A DNA stretch of 20,631 nucleotides from PVC group bacterium (GTDB taxonomy: Bacteria; Verrucomicrobiota; Kiritimatiellia; CAIKKV01; PXCX01), in contig PXCX01000150.1 of NCBI GenBank assembly GCA_003565195.1, positions 1-20,631 of the forward strand. The letters are read 5' to 3'. Under the pieces are notes generated by a model. It saw only the letters and a list, made by a program, of their open reading frames with translations, was not told the DNA's origin and made no database searches. Below are positions 1-6,750 of this stretch, piece by piece. The translations under genes and the position numbers were made by a program. Every line of letters begins with the position of its first letter. Position 1 is the first letter of the stretch.

Positions 1-1158
1 CAGCCAAAAAACGTACCCGGGCCCATTGCCACCGCCGTTGACGGCCAGACAATCAAAGCGCCGTTTCCTGCCGCAAACGGAGTTACCGTACTGGATCTGG
101 ATGCCCCGCCGATCCAGCCCGATCCTCTGAAGCTTGACCTGTTGCCTGACCGTATCACAGACCTGCGTAAAACCCGCAGCGTCTGCAATCTTGATGAAGT
201 CGTGGCACATTGCCGAAGCGAGCTTGAAGTCTTCACTATGCTTACCTGGCACATTGGACACCTGTGGCCCCACAGCAACTACTGGCCCTGGCCAGAGGGT
301 GACCAGAGGCATATTTTCTGGAAGCGCGGGCATGAGATTATTCCCGACATAACGGCGGGCAAGGCCGGAGGAATGTGCGGCGGCTACGCGCACATTATGG
401 AAGAAGTATTCTGGTCTTTCGGTTTCGATGCCCGGCGCATTCAGGTGAGGGGACACAGCAGTTTCGAGGCCTACAGCAATCAGTTCGACCGTTGGGTCAT
501 CTGCGATGCCTCCTATAACAGGGCCTGCCATCTTCTTGCCGGTCCGGACGTCAAACCGGTCGGCGCCCGCGAGGTTATCCGGGCACATGAGAGGAGTGAA
601 TTTGATCCGGCAGCACTCTCAGCGTTTAATGTCATGATCTGCAGCAGGGAGAATCTGCGGCCGAAAGAGCTGCCGGATAACGCGTACGGTTACCCCGGCA
701 TGCAGACCGACCACTATGACAGCATCGGCGTCGCCGTCAACAAAACGGGACAATACGGCAAGCGTGCATCCACAAGCAGGGGCGACCACTTTCACGCCTG
801 GTACTTCATGCCTTGTGATCGCGGATTCTTCTCCGGTAATTCCCCGGTAGGGAAGAAGAATCTTCTCGTTGATGACCTGGAAATCCTATATCCCAGTCGA
901 AACCGGTGCAAAGTAAGCACTGCCTGGAGGAAAAAAGGTGCAACTCTTAAACTCACATGCGAGCCTGTGGGTGTGACTTTCTTTGATCATGTCGAAATCG
1001 AGGTCGATGGGAATGTAAGCCGACTTAAAGGCAAGTGCTTTGACTGGCATCTGCATGATGGAGTCAACCGGATAAGCATTCGCACCGTCAACAAACTCGG
1101 CGCCAAGGGTTACCCGTACAGCATGAGCCTGCACAGATCGCCTGCGACATCGAAGTGA
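1..1158 (+). CDS. Transglutaminase-like protein, 5' end missing
   Basis: The reading frame is open from the first base of the window, so the true start lies upstream; 385 residues are visible. Numbering from base 1, the stretch GGMCGGYAH (Cys126), RGHSSFEAY (His152) and WVICDASYN (Asp169) form the Cys-His-Asp triad and spacing of the transglutaminase-like fold. In this superfamily the Cys is the nucleophile for peptide cross-linking or hydrolysis. The last ~90 residues (about 290-380), with alternating hydrophobic positions and EVDGNVSRLKGK, look like a beta-sandwich accessory domain. The visible N-terminal piece is Pro/Ala-rich and linker-like; any signal peptide is outside the window. A TTG at 142 could be taken as a start, but the open frame upstream makes that unlikely. 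Substrate is unknown. The downstream gene is 346 bp away, so probably a separate unit. Family call is fairly sure; activity is inferred. Confidence 0.75.
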   Translation, partial: QPKNVPGPIATAVDGQTIKAPFPAANGVTVLDLDAPPIQPDPLKLDLLPDRITDLRKTRSVCNLDEVVAHCRSELEVFTMLTWHIGHLWPHSNYWPWPEGDQRHIFWKRGHEIIPDITAGKAGGMCGGYAHIMEEVFWSFGFDARRIQVRGHSSFEAYSNQFDRWVICDASYNRACHLLAGPDVKPVGAREVIRAHERSEFDPAALSAFNVMICSRENLRPKELPDNAYGYPGMQTDHYDSIGVAVNKTGQYGKRASTSRGDHFHAWYFMPCDRGFFSGNSPVGKKNLLVDDLEILYPSRNRCKVSTAWRKKGATLKLTCEPVGVTFFDHVEIEVDGNVSRLKGKCFDWHLHDGVNRISIRTVNKLGAKGYPYSMSLHRSPATSK

Positions 1159-1207
1159 GAACGCGATATAATTTATATATTTTATATTTATATATTTATT
1201 TCAGTAG

Positions 1208-1400
1208 CATCCCATAGGGATGCGGAATGTTGGAATACTGGAATTATGGAATGTTGGTAAATAGTGCAAATATGATGCTTACGTTTTCAGATTCCGGTGA
1301 TGCGCCAATTCTGCGTTGCATGTTTTCCGGCTTGCTGAATAACGGGTTTGGCCTTCTATCATTATTCCAATCTTCCATAATTCCTTTATTCCATGGGATG
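1208..1400. repeat. Imperfect inverted repeat in AT-rich gap (arms 1230-1257 and 1367-1394)
   Basis: The 346-bp gap 1159-1504 begins with an A/T-only run (about 1167-1200) and then holds a paired structure. Bases 1230-1257 and the reverse complement of 1367-1394 match at 23 of 28 positions, sharing the core GGAATTATGGAA. An outer CATCCCAT (1208-1215) is matched by ATGGGATG (1393-1400), though not in the same register. The left side also carries its own perfect hairpin, GCATCCC-ATA-GGGATGC (1207-1223). The arms are built from a repeated TGGAAT-like motif. The 109 bp between the arms contains no credible gene. It could be a small non-autonomous (MITE-like) or REP-like dispersed element; no target-site duplication was recognised. 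Confidence 0.6.
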
Positions 1401-1504
1401 ACAGTGTATTTATTTCATATTTAGGGACAGAAAATTAATCGGAAACGCACAACCCAACAGATATTATATTCAGCGAAAGCTGGCATTTAGAAAAGGAGAA
1501 TGAG

Positions 1505-3181
1505 ATGAAAAAATCGCTTGCCACTGCCGTTCTGTTGATCACCTTCCTCGCTCAGACGGAGGTCTCCGCCAGCGAATACGGTGGGTTCACCCTTCAAACC
1601 GACGAGACGAATGCCTATCTCCCCGTCTCACTGAGGTTCCGAGCGCATCCGGAACTCGAACTGCTCCATCCGACCCTTGCGCTCAACCACTTTTTCACCA
1701 CCTTCGAATTCCGGAATAAATACTACCTTGAAGAGAATCGCCATGTTTGGGGTGAACGGGATGACCCGCGTTTCCGCGTTGATGTCGCCCCGGATGTGTC
1801 GGCGCCGGCGCCGGCCGTTGAGGGTGACTTTCAAGGAGAGGCATTTACGTATGCATCCTCTTACGCGACGATTACCCGCCAACTCCTTTTTCATCGGAGT
1901 GAACCCCGTTTCCGGATCGTCTATGGCATCGAGCCGACGCGGGAAATGATGATCCACATGTCCGGGATGTTTGGAGTTGGACTCCGCCTTGAGGAATCCT
2001 TCACGGTGCGGGAAATCCTCGACGAGCGCAATCCCGACGGAGAACCGTTGAAGGGAGAGGGAGCTTCTTACAGCGTCCGTCTTTACAACAGTGGGCCGGT
2101 CGCCTTTACCGCTCCCGAGGAGACGGTGAGTATCCTCGTGTCCGCCACTCTGAGCCGCCCGTTTGCGGATCGGCTGATTCGCCTCCAACCTGGGGAAGCC
2201 TTTTCGATTACCCTCGACGCGGAGATCTTTCATAACGACCGCGAGGCACTCCTCGCGATGATGCGTTCCCGTCGGGACGAGATGTCTCCCGAGGACGCTC
2301 CATACCGCCTCTTTGTTACCGGCATGAACATCCTCGGCCGGCAGGACGAGGAGAAAGGCGAAGCGATCCTCCGCGAAGTGGCCGACCTCAAACCCGAATT
2401 CTATGAACCCTACATGCATATCGCCGAATACCGTCTCCGGAACGGAATCGACGGGGTTGTCCGGGGAATCTCGCGGGGGGAGGCCTACCATGAGGCTGCC
2501 TTCCGAATGCCCTACAACTACGGAATTATCCTCCGTGGTGGCGATTATCTCCATGACGAGCGCCTTACCGGGGACCAGCACCGCCTTCTCTTCTTTAACC
2601 TGATGGCCGCGCTCGAGAACACCCTTTTCTATCCCACGTACTACCGATCGCTCTCCGCTGCCTTCAATCGCCGGGATCTAGACACCATCGCCTGTGCCAT
2701 CCTGCGCCAGGCGCTCTGGGCGGTCGATAACTACCCCGTTTCGGAGTCACGCCGCGAACAGAGACGCAGCCAGATCAGCAATGGAATTGAAACGTTGGCA
2801 AAGCGTCTTCTCGAGGAGCCGCCCCCGGTCGCCGCCACCCCGGTTGAGATTCCGGCGATCAAGGATCGGAACGATCCGGCGGAACGTCTTGACCTTCTTG
2901 AAACGATATTCATACTCGAAGAGGTTCGCTTTGATCCGATCTCCTACCGCGAACTTGCCGGAACCCTCGAATCGATAGGGCTTCTTTCCGTTGCGAACGC
3001 TATTCACAGACAGATCCTCTGGGCGCTTGAAAACATCGAGGTTTCGGAGGACCGGCGTGTTGAGCGTGGCGAGATCGAAGAGGACATCGCGCGCCTCGAA
3101 GCGCGGCTTCTCGGGGATCTTACCGCCGATCCCCCTGCACCGATTCCGGTTCGCCCACTCGACGAAGCAACCGCACAGTAA
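1505..3181 (+). CDS. Secreted protein of unknown function with a duplicated C-terminal helical module
   Basis: I do not recognise the family. The ATG at 1505 follows a good Shine-Dalgarno (AGGAG, 1494-1498, 6-nt spacing). Residues 1-23 (MKKS...VSA-S) form a classical Sec signal peptide, so the 558-aa product is periplasmic or exported. Residues ~25-260 look beta-rich. Residues ~265-380 are helical and TPR-like (EKGEAILREVADLKPEFYEPYMHIAEY). Two copies of a ~65-residue module follow at about 375-439 and 476-541: AILRQALWAVDNYPVSESRR against AIHRQILWALENIEVSEDRR, offset by 101 residues and separated by a Pro/Val-rich linker. The C-terminus is Pro-rich. It has gaps of 346 bp before and 89 bp after, so it is probably transcribed alone; no convincing -35/-10 pair was found. 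It may be a scaffold or binding protein, but that is a guess from helical repeats only. Confidence 0.8.
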   Translation: MKKSLATAVLLITFLAQTEVSASEYGGFTLQTDETNAYLPVSLRFRAHPELELLHPTLALNHFFTTFEFRNKYYLEENRHVWGERDDPRFRVDVAPDVSAPAPAVEGDFQGEAFTYASSYATITRQLLFHRSEPRFRIVYGIEPTREMMIHMSGMFGVGLRLEESFTVREILDERNPDGEPLKGEGASYSVRLYNSGPVAFTAPEETVSILVSATLSRPFADRLIRLQPGEAFSITLDAEIFHNDREALLAMMRSRRDEMSPEDAPYRLFVTGMNILGRQDEEKGEAILREVADLKPEFYEPYMHIAEYRLRNGIDGVVRGISRGEAYHEAAFRMPYNYGIILRGGDYLHDERLTGDQHRLLFFNLMAALENTLFYPTYYRSLSAAFNRRDLDTIACAILRQALWAVDNYPVSESRREQRRSQISNGIETLAKRLLEEPPPVAATPVEIPAIKDRNDPAERLDLLETIFILEEVRFDPISYRELAGTLESIGLLSVANAIHRQILWALENIEVSEDRRVERGEIEEDIARLEARLLGDLTADPPAPIPVRPLDEATAQ

Positions 3182-3270
3182 GTGATTTGATCCTGAACGG
3201 GGTCTGCATGCCTGGCCGCGTCGCGACAATCGACCCGCCGTAAAATTTTCGAACAAAATGAGGTGCTAAT

Positions 3271-4053
3271 ATGGCCAAGATCAAACAGTCGTTTTGCCTG
3301 CCCTGCTTCAAGCCGGCCGGCATGGAAGCGGGTGATTTCTTCCGGACAGTCGCAGATATGGGCTATTCCGCCGTGGAAATATGGTCCAGGGACGAAAGTT
3401 TTGGAGAACTGATCGAAGCCGTCCGAAGCGCCGGGTTGCGTTTGGCAAGCATGGCGGGGCATCAAACGCTCGAAGACGGCCTGAACAAGATGTCGAACCA
3501 TGACCGTATAGAATCGGAGCTGGTTGAATCTATCGACCTGGCGGCGCAGAACAACGTGCCGGGGCTCATCTGTTTCAGCGGCAACCGCAACGAAGGACAG
3601 TCGGACGAAGAGGGGCTCTCCACCTGCGTCGAAGGGCTGAAGCGCGTGATAAGCTATGCTGAAGAAAAAAGAGTGAACCTCAACATGGAGCTGCTGAACT
3701 CGAAGGTCGATCATCCCGGATACCAGTGCGACAGCAGCGAATGGGGTTTCAGGCTGTGCAGGAGGGTCGACAGCCCGCGAATGAAACTGCTTTATGATAT
3801 ATACCACATGCAGATCATGGAAGGCGATATCATCCGCACGATAAAGGAAAACATCGAACACATCGGCCACTTCCATACCGCCGGAAATCCCGGCAGGAAC
3901 GAGCTCGACGATTCTCAGGAACTGAACTACCGGGGCATATGCCGTGCGATAGCCGGCACGGGCTATGATCTCTATCTCGCACATGAGTTCCGGCCCGCCT
4001 CCAAAAACTGGGAAGAAGCCTTGCAAGAAGCCTTTGATATCTGCAATTATTAG
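3271..4053 (+). CDS. Sugar isomerase, hydroxypyruvate isomerase-like (AP-endonuclease-2 TIM barrel)
   Basis: The 260-aa length is typical for the hydroxypyruvate isomerase (Hyi) branch of the xylose-isomerase-like TIM-barrel family, which interconverts hydroxypyruvate and tartronate semialdehyde or related keto/aldose pairs with a divalent metal. Diagnostic stretches are MELLNSKVDHPGYQ (Glu140), LLYDIYHMQIMEGD (Asp176, His179), IGHFHTAGNPGRNEL (His202, Glu211) and YLAHEF (Glu239). Glu140 and Glu239 occupy the catalytic pair positions of this family. No signal peptide, so cytosolic. The ATG follows GAGGTG with short spacing. The next gene starts 15 bp downstream, so they almost certainly form an operon, pointing to catabolism of a small hydroxy-acid or sugar derivative. 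In many bacteria this fold is annotated only as sugar phosphate isomerase/epimerase, and the exact substrate cannot be read from sequence. Confidence 0.85.
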   Translation: MAKIKQSFCLPCFKPAGMEAGDFFRTVADMGYSAVEIWSRDESFGELIEAVRSAGLRLASMAGHQTLEDGLNKMSNHDRIESELVESIDLAAQNNVPGLICFSGNRNEGQSDEEGLSTCVEGLKRVISYAEEKRVNLNMELLNSKVDHPGYQCDSSEWGFRLCRRVDSPRMKLLYDIYHMQIMEGDIIRTIKENIEHIGHFHTAGNPGRNELDDSQELNYRGICRAIAGTGYDLYLAHEFRPASKNWEEALQEAFDICNY

Positions 4054-4068
4054 GAACATGAAACCGTC

Positions 4069-5658
4069 GTGAGCAAATTCGATTTTTTCGATGCGGTTTG
4101 CATGCTCGGCCGCGGGCTCAAGTCCGGGGCCGGCGAACCATACAGGTCGGACGATCTGCTTGAGAGTATGGATCGTGTGGGCATAACGGAAGCTCTGGTG
4201 CTCGACAGCCTCAGCCGTCAGTACCACCCTGCACCTGGCAACAAACGGATTATAGAGACCGTGTCCGGGCGCCCCCGTCTTCATCCGGCGTGGACGGCGC
4301 TTCCGCACGGCGCAACCGATGAACACCATCCCCCGGAGGAGATGCTCCGGAGGATGAAAAAACACCGGGTGGGCGCCCTGTTCTTTTTTCCCGTACAGTA
4401 TGGTTTCCGGTTGTGTGACTGGGCGGTGGATGCGTTTTTCGAGCCGGTTGCGGACGGAAACGTGCCCGTTTTCGTCAATTACAACGACAGCCGGTGCATG
4501 GCGGCGGATGCCTGCCGTTGGGAGGAACTGGTGGATTTCTGCCGTCGCTGGCCTGCCATGCCGGTGATTCTGACAGAGTACCGACTCCGGCTCAAGAATC
4601 GCATGCTTTACCGTGCGCTGGATGCATGCGAGAATCTGCACCTTGAACTCAGCGGCTACTGGCTCTACCGGGGTATAGAGTATCTCACGCAACACTGGGG
4701 CGCCGGGAGGCTTATATTCGGCAGCAACTGGCCGCATCTTGATCCGTCATGCACCGCGGCGACCGTTGCCATGGCCGAGATTGATGAAGCCGACAAGCGA
4801 CTGATCGCTGGCGGGAACCTGCGCCGGCTCATTAACTGGTGCGGGGCGAAACATGTGGAGACTCAGTTGCCGCGTCCTCCGGATGATTTCTCGGCTTTTG
4901 CACGGACCGGAGAGAGACCCCGGGATATGACCTTTCTGGATTGTCATGGGCATCTCGGCGGGCATTCGCCGAATTATCACATACCGGACTCCACCATTGA
5001 AAGCACGGTGGCGGATATGGACAGGGTGGGCGTTCGAAAGGCCTTTGTTTTCAGCTTCAGCGTGGTCCACGGCGACGAACGTTTTGGTAACGATCAGGTG
5101 GCCGATGCTCTCCGTGAATATCCCGACAGGTTCACCGGCTTCGCCGGCATAAATCCGCATCGCGGCCGGGACGATATCCTTGCCGAGCTGCGTCGTTGCC
5201 GCGATATGGGGTTTCGGGGCATTAAGCTGATTCCACAATATCAGGATTTTCCCTCCGAGGATCCTCTCATCGATCTGTGCTGCGAATGGGCACATGAGAA
5301 CCGGTGGGCTGTTTTGAATCACGGGTGGGGAGAGCCACGGCACCTGGAGCGGCTGCTCGAGAGGTTCCCCGGCGCCGTCTTCATAACCGGCCATGCCGAC
5401 TTTCGCTGCGCCCCCTTGGCACGCCAGTATCACAACCTCTGGATATGCACCTGTCCCGTACATCGTCCACGGGACTGCGAGAAACTGGTTGAGGCCGCCG
5501 GCGCCGGCCGTGTGATGTTCGGCTCCGATTTTCAGGATCTTCCCATCTCGTGGGGGCTGGGCCCCATACTGCAGGCCAAACTCAGCACCGCGGAAAAGCG
5601 TCTGATTCTGCATGAAAACATGCAGGAGATACTGACACGCCACCTGTCAGCATTCTGA
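4069..5658 (+). CDS. Tandem amidohydrolase-2 protein: degenerate first barrel fused to intact second barrel
   Basis: A 529-aa product with two TIM-barrel amidohydrolase (amidohydro-rel, Pfam Amidohydro_2 type) halves. The second half (from ~Met287) keeps the metal set: DCHGHLG (His293, His295), LNHGWGE (His418), TGHAD (His442) and FGSDF (Asp487). The first half (1-270) aligns in layout but has FDAVCMLG for the HxH motif, VNYNDS and TEYRL for the two His strands and FGSNW for the last Asp, so it should not bind metal. The frame has TAG directly upstream at 4051, and GTG at 4069 is the first usable start, 15 bp after the isomerase; AGGA at 4052 is a weak, distant ribosome site. The family hydrolyses or decarboxylates small carboxylates; with the isomerase next door, catabolism of a sugar-acid-like compound is likely. 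Full-length single-barrel homologues are ~270-350 aa, so this is a fusion or duplication. Confidence 0.85.
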   Translation: MSKFDFFDAVCMLGRGLKSGAGEPYRSDDLLESMDRVGITEALVLDSLSRQYHPAPGNKRIIETVSGRPRLHPAWTALPHGATDEHHPPEEMLRRMKKHRVGALFFFPVQYGFRLCDWAVDAFFEPVADGNVPVFVNYNDSRCMAADACRWEELVDFCRRWPAMPVILTEYRLRLKNRMLYRALDACENLHLELSGYWLYRGIEYLTQHWGAGRLIFGSNWPHLDPSCTAATVAMAEIDEADKRLIAGGNLRRLINWCGAKHVETQLPRPPDDFSAFARTGERPRDMTFLDCHGHLGGHSPNYHIPDSTIESTVADMDRVGVRKAFVFSFSVVHGDERFGNDQVADALREYPDRFTGFAGINPHRGRDDILAELRRCRDMGFRGIKLIPQYQDFPSEDPLIDLCCEWAHENRWAVLNHGWGEPRHLERLLERFPGAVFITGHADFRCAPLARQYHNLWICTCPVHRPRDCEKLVEAAGAGRVMFGSDFQDLPISWGLGPILQAKLSTAEKRLILHENMQEILTRHLSAF

Positions 5659-5731
5659 CAAGCAAGCCGCACTGGCGGCGTTGAAGAAGTCGCTTTTGTA
5701 TCAGGCGTTTGCCGGGGAGTTGTGACCCGAG

Positions 5732-5771
5732 TGACCGGATTGACAATGAGATCAATAAGGTCAATCCGGTC
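5732..5771. repeat. 12-bp perfect inverted repeat (hairpin) with 9-bp periodic core
   Basis: GACCGGATTGAC (5733-5744) is the exact reverse complement of GTCAATCCGGTC (5760-5771), with a 15-nt spacer. Read on the minus strand the spacer and inner arms show an ATTGAYCTY-type unit repeating every 9 bp (ATTGACCTT, ATTGATCTC, ATTGTCAAT). It sits 74 bp after the amidohydrolase stop and 50 bp after the stop of the converging GspE-like ORF, so it could act as a bidirectional transcript end, but no T-run follows. A dispersed REP-like element fits equally well. Confidence 0.7.
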
Positions 5772-5820
5772 CACCCACCCACCACCCCGAGTGCGCCCCG
5801 CACACCAAACCCGAAGTGCC

Positions 5821-6324
5821 TTATCCCTCGTATGCCGTCATGACGCGGGCAACTTCCTGGATCGAGGTGATGCCGGCGGCAGCCTTTTCCACCCCGTCCT
5901 GAAGCATCGTCTTCATGCCGTCCTCGCGGGCAATCTTGTCCAGACGAGCGGCGTCCGCATGCGCGCAGATTGCATCCTTGAGCCGGTCCGTCATGAATAA
6001 GACCTCGTAAACGGCGCTGCGTCCGCGATAGCCAAGGCCGCACTGATCACAGCCGACCGCTTCATAGTACTGCGCGTCACGGATGGCTCGAATCACGGTC
6101 CGCAACGAGCCGGGCAGATCGCAGGCGACTTCACCACGCCGGATTGTATCAACCACGGGTGCGGGAAACACATCCGGGGACTTGGCCATGCCGGCGGACA
6201 CGTCGTCGCCCAAGCCTGTCTCACTTGTTTCCATGATTCGCGGTTCCCTCGGCGCCACGCCCCACCGGCGCATGCATCCAATCATATAACCGGTCAGCAC
6301 CGGAATTGTTTCACGAACCTGCAA
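5821..6324 (-). CDS. GspE/PilB-type ATPase C-terminal fragment (stand-alone ORF or remnant)
   Basis: The last ~85 residues (YYEAVGCDQCGLGYRGR to the end) match the C-terminal part of type II secretion/type IV pilus ATPases: a GCxxC...GYRGRxxxYEVL zinc-proximal segment, then REDGMKTMLQDGVEKAAAGITSIQEVARV, the usual closing helix pair. Everything that makes a motor is absent: no Walker A, Walker B, Asp box or His box, and only one of the two zinc CxxC pairs. The upstream ~80 residues are not recognisable. The longest frame starts at a TTG (6324) with an in-frame stop a few codons before; an internal Met (MIGCMRRW) is an alternative. The ORF begins 52 bp beyond the 3' end of tRNA-Ser, a common junction for inserted or decayed DNA. 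I favour a remnant; an intact small protein cannot be excluded. Confidence 0.55.
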   Translation of the reverse strand: MQVRETIPVLTGYMIGCMRRWGVAPREPRIMETSETGLGDDVSAGMAKSPDVFPAPVVDTIRRGEVACDLPGSLRTVIRAIRDAQYYEAVGCDQCGLGYRGRSAVYEVLFMTDRLKDAICAHADAARLDKIAREDGMKTMLQDGVEKAAAGITSIQEVARVMTAYEG

Positions 6325-6376
6325 ACATTTCTCATGGCGTCAGATATCCACCCGCAACAGAGCGAATCGCGAAGAT

Positions 6377-6468
6377 TGGCGGAGGGGGAGGGATTTGAAC
6401 CCCCGGTACCCTTGCGGGTACTCATGATTTCGAGTCATGCGCATTCGACCGAACTCTGCCACCCCTCC
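6377..6468 (-). tRNA. tRNA-Ser(CGA)
   Basis: On the minus strand the 92-nt gene folds as a class II tRNA. The 7-bp acceptor stem is GGAGGGG/CCCCTCC with discriminator G and genome-encoded CCA. The anticodon stem CATGA/TCATG encloses the loop CTCGAAA, giving anticodon CGA (6430-6432), which reads UCG serine codons. The long variable arm GTACCC-GCAA-GGGTAC is the serine hallmark. The T loop is TTCAAAT. Confidence 0.97.
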
Positions 6469-6483
6469 GAACAAATTGGATGT

Positions 6484-6496
6484 CGTTACCGTAACG
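6484..6496. other. Short palindrome upstream of tRNA-Ser
   Basis: CGTTACCGTAACG is a 6-bp palindrome around a single central base, 15 bp upstream of the mature tRNA 5' end. It could mark the 5' leader hairpin of the pre-tRNA or a protein site. The rest of the 282-bp gap 6469-6750 holds no convincing gene; apart from this palindrome it contains only the 6611-6720 inverted repeat. Confidence 0.3.
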
Positions 6497-6610
6497 ATCA
6501 GTTAAGATCATCAGGAATCGGTTGACGCAAAATCTATCATATTGTCGATGAAACTCAAGCAAAAAACGAGGGTCCCAGCGGCGAAGAAATCGCGATTGCG
6601 CCCCATTAAG

Positions 6611-6720
6611 CCCGGAAACGCGCAGAGGTAGACAGGCACGGCATTGCGTGCTATCTTTATGAGGTTTTTTGATACGCAGTATGGTTTCGTGCAGAATCAG
6701 GTGCAACAAGCGTTTCCGGG
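6611..6720. repeat. 11-bp perfect inverted repeat, 88-bp spacing, upstream of the PHP gene
   Basis: CCCGGAAACGC (6611-6621) and GCGTTTCCGGG (6710-6720) are exact reverse complements. The 88 bp between them contain an inner hairpin (GCACG...CGTGC, near 6631-6646) and a T6 run. The right arm ends 30 bp before the ATG at 6751, so if transcribed the pair would form a long-range stem in the 5' leader. It may be a structured leader or the ends of a tiny insertion. No known riboswitch consensus was recognised. Confidence 0.5.
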
Positions 6721-6750
6721 ACACGGACAACACCAGTAAAAGGAAGATAA

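Noticed and set aside
1227..1424. 65-residue plus-strand frame in the gap
   Set aside because: It runs through both arms of the inverted repeat and has no ribosome site.
1628..2581. 317-residue minus-strand frame
   Set aside because: Antisense to the secreted 558-aa protein, which has a signal peptide and Shine-Dalgarno; no domain seen.
3004..4737. 577-residue open frame on the minus strand
   Set aside because: It lies antisense to the isomerase and amidohydrolase, has no recognisable domain, and the plus-strand proteins there carry clear catalytic motifs.
4747..5643. 298-residue minus-strand frame
   Set aside because: Antisense to the intact amidohydrolase barrel with all metal ligands.
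6334..6525. 63-residue plus-strand frame with a GEGFEPP stretch
   Set aside because: This is the well-known false ORF made by reading across a tRNA-Ser gene on the opposite strand.
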